A stretch of DNA of 64,000 bases from Pseudorasbora parva (taxonomy: Eukaryota > Chordata > Actinopteri > Cypriniformes > Gobionidae): the NCBI RefSeq assembly GCF_024679245.1, contig NC_090178.1, forward strand, positions 12,075,979 through 12,139,978, written 5' to 3'. The position numbers and the translations under genes are program-made. Position 1 is the first letter of the stretch. Each line of letters starts with the position of its first letter. The notes under the pieces were generated by a model. That model saw only the letters and a program-made list of their open reading frames with translations. It ran no database searches and was not told the DNA's origin. Shown here one piece after another: positions 40,581-51,063 of this stretch.

Positions 40581-42234
40581 ATACTGTAGGGCTTAAAATT
40601 TTTAGTATTTTCACACACGCAAAAAATGTTTTTTAACTAGTTTTATCTTTTGTGTTGTCAGTAGGAAATATCAGATTTTATTTCCAAACATTACTTGTGC
40701 ATTAATTGTAATCCAGTAATTTTTGTATGCACAAGGAGTCTGACAACAGCTGGTATGATCCACACAGAGATCTCCCATCATCAAGACCATCTGAGTTTAC
40801 ATAAAGAAACAGAAAAGAAATGGGGCAACGTCTCCAAAACGCTTGAAGAAACTTACCATATACATTATGCACGCTTTTGGTGAAGAGCAGATAAATTTTT
40901 TAAATAATTGTTTGGTTCACTTGGTTAGAGTGAAAGTGCTTTTTTTTTCAAGCTAGTTTGCATAGGTGAGAACTGCACATAAATCACACATGAACTCTGG
41001 TACAATTTGCAATTATCATTATAGTAAAAACGTTGTGTCTTGCCCTAGTTGAATAGACACAAACAAATAGAGAGAAATAAAAATAATGTGTAAGGACATC
41101 TCTATTTTAGCTCATTCTCTTGTTTATCTCTATTAAGCAGCACAGTGACCCTCTTCCTCCAGTGTGTCTTGTGCTTGTTCTTGCAGACTCGAGAGCACAG
41201 AGTGAAGAGTCCATTTCCCAAACGGCTGCTTTGCGAGTCTGAACAGAGACCCTCGGCTCTCAGTGGCACATACACATCGAGGTGCTTGTGTGAGAAAATG
41301 CATGGCCCTTAAATTATCAGCTATTGCCTGAAGCTGTTTGGCAAATGAGATTGTCTTCTCTCTCTCCTTTATTCTATCTTATTGTTTTTTGATCAACCCC
41401 CTCCACACACACACAAACACCCCATGCCCCAAAAGTTTTTCTACTTTACTAATATGCTGTTATCTCACTATTTCCCAAGTGGATCTCATTTCCCCATGTA
41501 GCGTAAGTGGAGGGTAGGAGAGGAGAGGACAGAGTTTTCTAGCAAGGATCTTGAGGGAGATCCTCAGCTTGGTGCCTTCAGAAATATCTCATGCCATGCA
41601 TTGTTATTCCATCCCTAACGCACATACATGAAAACACAGCTCAGATGCAGATTGGTAAAGCTCAATAGGTAACCAGGGATATCACAATTCATGTTAATTA
41701 TGCTTGCTATTTTTCGGCAGCATATTTGACTATGCCCGATTGCAATTTTCTGTACATTTTTAAAGTTAAGATGACAAAATTATAATTGTTTTATTACTTG
41801 ATGAGCTTTCATGGATTGCCAGAATTCGCAATTTGACAGCAATCAAGCATAATACCTCATTAATTGCCATTTTGCATAATATGATGAATTGTCTTGAAAG
41901 ATTATGAGTTTTGACTTAGAAAGGGAATAACTTTGCAAGTCAAATGTTTGGATGCACATTAATAATCACTATTTCCACGTTTTAAATAAAAATTTTGGTC
42001 ATAAATAAATAACAAGGAACTATGAGGATTATGTAGTTACTATTTTTGTCCACACATTTTGTCAACAAGAATCATTTCAAGCATAATCCTTAATGTTTTC
42101 AGATATTACCATTCATTTAGAGTGTAATATAGCTATTTGTGAATGTAGAAGGTCTGTAGGGTTTCAAAAATCAAGGTGCGTGAAAAATGGCATTATGAGC
42201 TGCATCCCAATTCAGAGGCTGCCTCTGTGACACA
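40581..42234. other. nek11 intron, nothing recognised
   Basis: No paired element ends and no exon-like frames. A short CA run occurs at 41405. Confidence 0.45.
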
Positions 42235-43034
42235 TTAAAGGGGTACTTCAGCACTGAGAAGATGAATCTGTATTTAAACTGGGTCATCAATGTAGTAGAA
42301 ATGTGAAATTATTTTTTGAATTTGGTGCCTTCTAGACTGAGAAAAGACAGAAAATGTGTTTTTGTCTCATGGGGATGAAAGACTACAATTCCCAGAATGC
42401 TTCGCTGCCCTGTGAGGCCACTCCCAAAGCCACCAACTTGATTACTGTGACTGAGTTGGAGAAGACACTACAATTAAAAACTGAACGTGTCTGTTCAATA
42501 TAATGAGCGAGTCACCGCGCGAGTATCACAGCACTGAGCACTAACTGCAGGAGTCAGATAAATGAGATGATGAGCTCTCGTGATGAGAGCTGAGGTAATC
42601 GCGACTACACTCGCGGCATACATTCACAACGGGAGTTCAGTCTGGCGCGTTTCAGTTCATGCCTTTGCAAGCTTAACTTTCATAGAATTTAATTTGAGAA
42701 GTTAAAAGACTTACATTGCTCACCATAGCTCCGTTTAAATGAGTGCCTGTAGCTGCGTGCTGAGCTCTGAGTGTGATCTCCATCCCCCATGCACGGGTTC
42801 AAAACATGCGGAAATGGCTCCCTCTGCTGGCTGTAGTCTTTAGCCTTTGGCCAAACATTCCTCCTATGATGCAAATATCGTCAATTTGCATCATAGGAGG
42901 AATTTTTCCAGAAATAAAATGCATAAATCTCTTGTCTCAGGGGGATATGAGGGGGGAAAGCACATTTATTTGAATATACTCCAGGGTTTCTACTGATACA
43001 AAGCCATATGCTAATCGCTGAAGTAACCCTTTAA
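42235..43034. mobile_element. piggyBac-like non-autonomous element (800 bp)
   Basis: It is bounded by TTAA at 42235-42238 and 43031-43034. Terminal repeats are AAGGGGTACTTCAGC on the left and the inverse of AAGGGTTACTTCAGC on the right. TTAA duplication is the piggyBac hallmark. There is no transposase, and a perfect 20-bp hairpin lies inside at 42857-42903. Confidence 0.78.
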
Positions 43035-43112
43035 GTCTAATGATGATGAAGAAGCTATGCACAAATAATACCGGATAATTAATAAAAGGAAATAAGGAAC
43101 TTAAATACACAT

Positions 43113-43560
43113 TAGGGATGGCTCGATACCACAATTTTGGATTCGGTACGGTACCACAATCTAATACCGAAGTACCGATATTAAATCGATACCACAAGGT
43201 CTGATATTAGCGCGGGTATATTGCACGCGAATGAGTTCAATTATGCAAGTTTTGAGTTTATAAAGTGGGAAATTACCACTTTAAATGTTTTTAAATGTTT
43301 ATTAGTAAATTAATCAGCAAAGCTTATCACATCAAATCAGTCATTTGAAAACTTTCTTGTGAGAAATAATTTCAGCAAAAATCTCTCAAAATGAGCAAAT
43401 TGCTTCTGGTTTCAAAAGACATCGCACTACACTAAAGCAATCTGCATAATCTGAATCAACATTTCACGCTCGTCTCGGGATGGAGAACGGAAATCATTTG
43501 AACATGCAAGAGATTTTATAGCATTTCGTAATAACAGTTACAGGAGATATGAGCTCATAC

Positions 43561-43603
<43 letters not shown>

Positions 43604-44262
43604 CTGTCACTTAGTCACGCTCGCACATTACACATTAAGTTTCCTTAAACAGTCAAATACACAGAGTTATGTACAAATGTCCATCTTTAGTGAGTAAGTT
43701 ATTCACATAAACACAGGCGGTTGTGTCTAACGGGAATATAAATAGTGCAATAGTACGCGTGCAAATATAATGAGATCTAAATGTCACTGGTTGAAACGAA
43801 CGCTGGAGATTTTGATATTCGATCTTATGTTAGGCTATGTGTGTGCGTTGATCAGTGTTAAAAGAAAATAAATGTCTAAATGAGATGGTTTGAATGATCA
43901 CTGACCTGTCGATCTCTTCAGAAGTCTTAAAGTCAGGATAGTTAACAGATGCTTCTTGGCTAGGTTTGATGGTTCTTCATCAGTTTTATAAGCAAAGTCA
44001 TTACAAATGTCACTTCTACTCCTCTCTTTATTAATTCGTTTTGGGCATCTTGAGTGAGATTCAACTGCTTTATCCATTTTGTCCGTCTATGTTGTTGTCA
44101 CATTTGCCGGTTGTTTCGGGTCAGTTTGGGTAGCGCGCTGCCATCTAGCGGTGAACTTCGGAACAGCAGCATATACCGAAATGTGCCAAATCATGATATC
44201 GTACCGTTTTAAATAAAATATATACCGGTATTTTTCCAGTACCGGTATATCGCGCATCCCTA
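43113..44262. mobile_element. hAT-like non-autonomous element (1150 bp) with 8-bp duplication
   Basis: The perfect direct repeat ATACACAT lies at 43105-43112 and 44263-44270. The ends are TAGGGATGGCTCGATACC and the inverse, TAGGGATGCGCGATATACCG. GGTACC/CCGGTA-rich subterminal DNA is on both sides. A CA run lies at 43562-43601. No coding is seen. Confidence 0.9.
43562..43601. repeat. (CA)n microsatellite
   Basis: About 20 CA units inside the hAT-like element. Confidence 0.95.
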
Positions 44263-44274
44263 ATACACATGGTG

Positions 44275-45930
44275 ATGAACTCAACTCGACAGAGGGAGGA
44301 GCCATGGTGGAGAATTTGCTGACAAAACCCAGAGGGTTCTGACGGGAAATATAGCCAATGGAAGTGGAGCCCATAGACAGAGAGCAGATGGGACCAGGTG
44401 ACACCGATAGTCCCGGAGGCCGAGACGGAGCTGTAGTGATGAGCATCTGTGTTGGAGCCAGAGTGCCTGAGGTGGAGCTGGTGAGACTGAGGATAAAGAC
44501 GGAGCCAGAGTGAAGGCAGAATCCAGTGGAGCCGAAAGGGGTGGAGTGAGAGAGTGCAGCAGATGGCTTGTAAGTCTATGGTGCAGGCAGGGTGACGTCT
44601 GACCAAGGCATAGCTGGAGGGACGAAGAAACTTGATATCTGGTGGAGCCGAGGGATTGAGCAGCTAAGGTGAAGCCAACAGGTCGATGGACCGAGATGGA
44701 GTGACAGGATCAGCAACTGGAGACGGACCCAGGGGATCCACTTGCCTGGGCGACGCTGGAGACTGGAAGACATGAGGCTTATTCATACAACAAAATAGTG
44801 TTAGAGAAATCAAGTGGTTGAAGGGAACCATCGGAGGAAGGGCTAACGGATTAGCTGAATCAGGATGTGGAGGCAGGATAGGGAGACTGGGTAGGATCAT
44901 TGACGATGACATGGACTTAACACAGTGTGACAAAACAGGCTTTATGCTGGGCAGGCTCAGCAGTGTGTCACGAAGTGACGCAAAAAATGACCAATCCGAC
45001 GAGTAATCCAGAGTGAGTTACGTGATGTGAATATTAGCATCGCTTTTGGTGTGCACACCATCAAAACTGGGCAGGACCAGCAGCAACAACAAAGATATGC
45101 AAGACTGGGTGGGATCAGCTGTGTCGATGGGAAGCCTCATGAAGCCTCTGAGGAAGCCTCATGTCTTCCAGTCACCATCATTCAGCAGAATGTCCAAATC
45201 CAATTCCTCAAAATAACCAGAAGAGGTAAGTAACAGCTCACCCTTAGTTGTGGGATGGTGGGATGCCCTCCATGCCCTTGAACTCCACCAGTAATCCAAC
45301 AGCGACATGTTGTGGCCAGCTTACACCACTTGTCAGACTTACATTGGGGCTAGGGCTCTACGGGAATTCGCTGGTTTTGTAGTGGTTTATTTTAGGCTCT
45401 GGCTCATTCATTTCGGCAGGTGTGAGCTCCCAGTCTGCGGTGGGCTCTGGATTCTGTGCTAGGGTTTGGTGGCTGGCTGGCCTCTGGATTCAAACTCAGG
45501 TAATCAACAAAGACAAGATATGCTATGCACAAACAATACTGGAGATTATGAACAGATTTACAGTTTTTTTTAAAGTTGAGAACCCTGTTTTGAAAATAAC
45601 TTTCAAAAAGTCCAGTACAAACATTACTGCCACTCGTCAATGGCAGCTGTCACAGTTGCTAGGCAAAAAAACTAGCCTCCATAGGCTGTACCATTTAACA
45701 TTTCTCGGTCGTAGACTTCAAAGGTGTGACTTGAATTGATACGGTAAAACTGACACCATCTCCAGTTCATAGTGTGTGCAAGCGCTGAGGAAGGCTGAAC
45801 TGAAATTCCGATATGGTAATAGGCATTTCATTATGTGCTGTAAGCATAGACCAATCACAACAGAGTGGGACATCTGACCAATCAGAGCAGAGTAGGCTCT
45901 CAGAAAAGATCCTTGATAAAACAGTTTTAG
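44275..45930. other. Unassigned, purine-rich DNA, probably repeat-derived
   Basis: From 44280 to 44900 the plus strand is rich in GGAG/GAGA words. The minus strand has overlapping open frames (44087-44933) rich in Pro and Ser. I find no domain or splice pattern. The words GAGGCTTATTC near 44773 and GCCTCATG near 45135-45163 recur. It could be part of an old retroelement; I cannot show it. Confidence 0.3.
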
Positions 45931-45935
45931 ACACT

Positions 45936-46555
45936 GAGGCCCCGTCCACAAGCGCTTCGCTGTATACGTATACATTTTGTACCATATTAGCCTTTTGTCC
46001 AGATGGATCCAGCGTTTTGGAAGCATGAATCCGATATTTTCTAAATCCGGGTCCCAGAGTGGATAAATTTGAAAACGATGTTCTTGCGTTTTCGTGTGTA
46101 CAGCCAATCCGTATATTTTGTGAAACGGTTATGTCATCACACTACGTCAGGCATGGTGAAAGACTAAACGGGACACAACTACAGGCACTGGGCATGTGCA
46201 CATCAATATCGCATCATTTAATTATTAGATTGAATTATTGTAAGGGTAGATTTAGGGTTGGGGTAGGTGTAGGTAGACGTTAATAAAACATCTGTTAAGT
46301 AGCAAAAATATTTATTGTTATTTTATGGTGAGATTTTGCCTCACCTCTTACCACTGCTGTACCCTTTCTAGCCACTAACTCTTCGTCCGTTTTTAGTGTA
46401 TTTCTGTTGCAGAATTACAGCGCCACACACTGGCCTGGCATGTATACTACATCGTTTTGAGTCGGTCTTGATCTTGTGTACGCAGATATTTCTTGAAACG
46501 AGGGGGAAAAAAAGATTGGATTGGGAAAGCTCTGGCTTCGTGTGGATGGGGCCTG
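45936..46555. mobile_element. MITE with GAGGCCCCGTCCACA ends (620 bp)
   Basis: The left end GAGGCCCCGTCCACAAGCG is matched by the right end, inverted, CAGGCCCCATCCACACGAAG. Such ends recur in fish non-autonomous DNA elements. There is no clear target duplication and no coding. Confidence 0.65.
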
Positions 46556-46771
46556 AGAGAAAGAGGTGATGCTGCAATGTACAGTATATTATGAGAATTA
46601 TTTTTTACTTAGATGCATATAAACCTACTTTAAACAAGCTTCAAAACCAAGTTAGAAACCTTTAAAATAGCACAATAGGAGAACTTTAAGATTAAGAGGT
46701 TTGTAATATCATGAGAAGCATAAATTTAGTTGGAATAAAATGCAATGGCTTAATGGTTTAGTTATTCATAC

Positions 46772-46898
46772 CAGATATCTGATTTGGAGTTGTATCCTCT
46801 TTGGCTGAGGGCTTCAGGGCTCATGTAGTATGGGGTACCTGTGAAGGTAGTCGCCAGGTCACATGACCCCATCAGTAGACAGGATACGCCAAAGTCAC
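46772..46898 (-). CDS. nek11: nek11 exon, DFG and activation segment (127 bp)
   Basis: The acceptor is CCCTCTTTATAG and the donor is GATATCTG then GTATGA. The first two bases complete the Gly before DFG; 41 codons follow; TG opens the Trp codon. The product reads DFGVSCLLMGSCDLATTF, then TGTPYYMSPEALSQRGYN and SKSDI. It holds the Mg-binding Asp (DFG), the activation loop with Thr residues before GTP-YMSPE, and the start of the alpha-F helix. The MGSCDLATT signature is specific to NEK11 within the NEK family. Confidence 0.96.
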
Positions 46899-47036
46899 CT
46901 ATAAAGAGGGTTTAAAAAGTTATATCAGCATAAACACCTTTAAAAAAAAGAGCTTTGCAGAGTAAAAACTTAACACCAAAACGTAAAAAAATAGCTCCTG
47001 TGCTGATGAGTTTGTGCTTTTGTGCTTAGTTCCAAG

Positions 47037-47672
47037 CAAGCCTGCAGTCTCCCTCTCATTTACTGAAGCTTTCGCGCCTCGATCGCCCCCCGGTGACCGG
47101 TCCCAGTATAGCCGCCCCTCTGTGTTTTCTAATGGACGCGAGGCAAACTAAATAATTAAATTACACTTCAAAAATGTTTCCCCAAAGTTAGTTTATGTCA
47201 CTAAAGGCAGTTATCATCACGATGATTTCATTTCAGGTGTTCGTTTTAAAAATAAGTTTACTTTGAGTTAGTTATTTGATGCTATAAAAAACGGGGGTGT
47301 GACGTCATGATTGACAGCTGAGACTGACGGCTTCTCTGAGTGAAGTTGTCACTGAGGCACTAACCGACTTTTTTCGGAATTTTTGGGAGCAGATTAGAGC
47401 TTTAGCTTTAATTTCTACATTTCCATAACTGTTTATTTCACACCAACATTATTAATTGTTCTGCATCTGCGAGAGTGTGGGCGGGCTTTTGATATCGCGA
47501 CTGTACTTCCTGTTCTACTTCCTGCGCTCTACTGCGCAACTCCGGTCCCGAAATCGCTACTGCGCAGACTCGGTCCCAAGATGTCCGCGCCGTGCAAGGC
47601 TGCCTGAAAGCTTCAAATCTGCCAAGCGGAAACGGATGATGTCGAGTCGTCCATATTTTTTTACGGTCTATG
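47037..47672. mobile_element. 627-bp family element, copy 2, with 8-bp duplication
   Basis: The direct repeat GTTCCAAG flanks it at 47029-47036 and 47673-47680. It starts CAAGCCTGCAGTCTCCC and ends TTTACGGTCTATG. The whole unit is the inverse of 5422-6048 with high identity. It is GC-richer than its surroundings, with several CGCG and TGCGCA words. Confidence 0.85.
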
Positions 47673-47680
47673 GTTCCAAG

Positions 47681-49298
47681 CAATAGCACACAATGAACTG
47701 TAAAAAAAATATGTATATGCTCATTTAGTCATGGCAACATATGTTTTTCCATGACTTTAATTATCAAAAACATTTAACCAATTTCAGCTTCATTCATTTA
47801 TACAAGATTCAAGTATGCAAAAAACAAACAAACAAAACAAAACAAACAAACAAAACAACTGAAAAATCATTAACTCAAGTTAAATTAAATTAGGGGGATT
47901 TTTTTTTATAGTGTAACAAAATAAGTAATATTTACTCTTCTATTTAGCAAACACAAAATAAGCTTTTGTATGTTGAAACTATTTGTATTGATTTATCATG
48001 CTCATTGAGATTCTTGCTTGAATATTAATTTGAGTCACAAATAGTAAGAAATATTAATCACTTATGAATTAATCTACAGTACATATAAATACATGTTTGG
48101 CCAAAAATATTTCTTCAAAAACTGTCCCCAAAAAGAGTTTAAAAGAGATTCAACTGGACAAACATTATTAGCAAAGCTGCAGATTTAAGCTTTAGGAGTT
48201 ATCAGCATGATTTACAGCATAAATTATACTTGTACTGCCATTTAACTTTTTATAGCTTTTTTTCTTTTTCTTTTATTCTGTAGTTGTTTTGCCATCATAA
48301 TTTGTTGTGTGGATGTTCATCATTCATCTTATTCTTTAATGATGTGCTTGATGATTATACAGCTATATTGAGGTTTATGTTTTACTGTAAGGATTGAGAG
48401 TCTATGTGTGTCTTCCTGTGTAGAAATGTCATAAAACATCATTAGGTTGTGACAAGATGTGCTCTTTTTAGAGACAAAAAAGCCTTTCAACATGTCATCT
48501 CCTCCAGAGCCATGCAGTCATTTAAAATGTAATAGACAAATTAAAGCTTCCTTGTTTTTTTCCTGAACATCTGCTGAAAAAGAGATCTGTGGTTGCTTTA
48601 GAGTGAATTAATTGGATTCGGTAAATGAGACATTTAACATTTAGTGAACGTACAAATACAAGCTGGCTGAAGTACTGAAGACAGTTGTTGTGCACTTGCT
48701 GAAAGAACTCCAAAATTTCAAGGCATCGTGTTTTTCAGTAAAAAAATAAGCACTTTGGCCAGAGCTTGAAAATATCTTGCAAAACATAATGCTGACATGA
48801 TATTGAGTTCTCTCAACATTTAATTTTTTACAGTGAGACCTGATAATTAGTTTGAAGAAAATCCTGTTATTTTGGCAGGCTAAAGCGCAAACTGATGTAA
48901 AGCAACACAAATGCACACATTAGCGTTCAAGTGAGTCTGCAGTAAGAAAGAACCTCATCCGTCAACACACAAATCTATTATTTTGGACTAAAATCAGCTA
49001 AACGTTACAGCTTTATGCAGTGATGACAAAATGTATGACTGGATTTTTTGATGTCTATCAAGAAAATATAAAAGTGTTGCTTAGCTGCCTCCGAGAAGAA
49101 CAGCTTCTTTCTATCTGCCGTAGCTGACCGGCATACTTTTTTTTACTAGGTAATGATCCTGTTTCTTTGTAGATGAGTCTCTTAACTGTCAGAAAATGAG
49201 GGCCTGTTTTACCAAATGGGAGGTGTTTGGGGTTTTGGTGTCATTAAAAGTCACATCTAAAAGCGTTGCAAGAACATCAAACACAAAGCAAAGCTTAC
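47681..49298. other. nek11 intron, nothing recognised
   Basis: AT-rich DNA with an AAAC-rich run at 47820-47860. No paired element ends and no exon-like frames on either strand. Confidence 0.5.
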
Positions 49299-49363
49299 CT
49301 ATCTTAACAATGTTCTTCCTTAGAAATATATTTTTGGCCTTTAGATCTCGGTGAAGTATTCTC
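49299..49363 (-). CDS. nek11: nek11 exon, catalytic loop (65 bp)
   Basis: The acceptor is TTGCGTAAACAG and the donor is AAGATAG then GTAAGC. One base completes Arg, 21 codons follow, then one base of Gly. The product is RILHRDLKAKNIFLRKN then IVKI. It has the HRDLK catalytic loop with the base Asp and the Asn that holds magnesium (KN-FL). Confidence 0.96.
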
Positions 49364-49572
49364 CTGTTTACGCAAGATAAACAAGAATCAATAGACACTG
49401 AAGCAGCAAGAATTAAGAATTTAGAGATGTGTTGTTCAGTTGTGGCCATACAGTATTTGTCTTGCAAAGTGCAAATTCTTGAATAAAACAAATCATTTTG
49501 AATGTAAAAATAGAAAATAGGTCAGTTATGAATTATTCACAGGCAAAAAGAGGAGTGGCGTTCTCGGCTCAC

Positions 49573-49691
49573 CTCTGATGTATATAATGTACTCCTAACA
49601 GAAGCTGACAGAGCCATTCACAGACCTGAGGCTCTGATAACGTCCTGCCTGTGCGTTTTAGCTCATCCAACTTACAGTCCAAGTCTTTGTC
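49573..49691 (-). CDS. nek11: nek11 exon, alpha-D and alpha-E helices (119 bp)
   Basis: The acceptor is TCTGTTCCTTAG and the donor is CATCAGAG then GTGAGCC. It starts in phase 0 and has 39 codons plus two bases of Arg. The product begins DKDLDCKLDELKRTGRTL and continues SEPQVCEWLCQLLLGVHYIH, matching the human pattern DLDDKIQEYK and EWFIQLLLGVDYMH. This is the most 5' nek11 exon found; the glycine-loop and lysine exons must lie upstream at higher coordinates. Confidence 0.93.
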
Positions 49692-50500
49692 CTAAGGAAC
49701 AGAGAGAAAATAAAAAGACAAAAATTTTATAAATGAAAATCCATTCTCTTTTGCATGAAGCACTGGGACTCTAGTCACGGCTACATAGCGCAGACAAGAA
49801 ATAGATGAAATAAACACTCATTGTTCCCAAAAAGATACCTCAAAGAGTAATACTGTGCTTTTTTGTCTATTTTACTCTGTGTACATTTTCTCTGATCTTT
49901 CTTTGTTTACATTAATGGATTGTGAATTTGTCTTTAAGAAAGTGAGCCTTTGGGCACCTATTTGCACTTCAGACAAAACCCACATTTCCCTGCTCACACA
50001 CACACACTGGCAGCGCCAGTCACGATGCCCAGCGTCTCCTGAGACTTCTACAGGGAGCGTGAGAGAGAGCAAAAGATAAAGAGACCCCACTACTGATGAT
50101 CAAAGATGATAAAAAATGACTTTGCCGGTCAATTAAAATATATTTCTCCCTTTAAATGAATATTCTATCATCATTAAAGCCTAACCAATGTCATTTAAAA
50201 CCTGTATGATTTTTTTCTTCCATTGAGCATAAAAGATCAAAATGTATTGTGTCTGCTTTACTGCCAAAAGAACTTAGATGAATATTAAATACAAACTTAT
50301 AAAATTTCCTCTCCCTGTCTCTTTAGTGGATCAGTTAGTTCAGACTGTTCATGTAAATGATTCACTGGTCAAATAAACTAATCCCAGACCTCTGCCTTTC
50401 TTTTATCTGTGACACAGAAAAGAAGATAACTGTTTTAGTCCATAACTTGAAAGACAATTGGTTTCAAAAAAACAATATTTGACATCATTGACTTTTTTTG

Positions 50501-50503
<3 letters not shown>
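49692..50503. other. nek11 intron, nothing recognised
   Basis: I searched the minus strand for the kinase N-lobe (glycine loop, VAIK-type lysine) and found nothing. The last 30 bases (50473-50502) recur inverted at 56108-56137. Confidence 0.5.

Positions 50504-50598
<95 letters not shown>
50504..50598. repeat. (AT)n microsatellite
   Basis: About 45 AT units directly left of the hAT-like element. Confidence 0.97.
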
Positions 50599-51063
50599 TA
50601 TATATAGTTCTTAGGGGTGTAACGATACGCGTATTCGTATTGAACCGTTCGGTACGAGGCTTTCGGTTCGGTACGTGGTACGCATTATGTACCGAACGGT
50701 TCTTGGTCTAATTAATTAGAATTGGAAAGTAAAAAAGTATGTAAAATATAATATTATGCGTTCAACAAGGAAGCCAATAACCAAAACGACGTAACAGGCA
50801 ATGCCCCTGACTAAGAGAAAAAAACAAAAAACTCAGTCAGGTGCTCGCTTAGCCTACTCAGTACACGCTGAATGCTCATTGCAAAATGGCTATTGCGTTT
50901 AACAGACCAGAACTAGAAGATCCTCCAATAACCAACGGGTCTGGTGTGTTGGTGAACTTTGGATTCTCTGCAGCTATGATGGTGTTGGCAAGAGTGATGG
51001 ATTAAAAAACAACGGTATGTCGCATTTGCTACATGATGGTAGCCTACAGCAGCGGGAATAATT

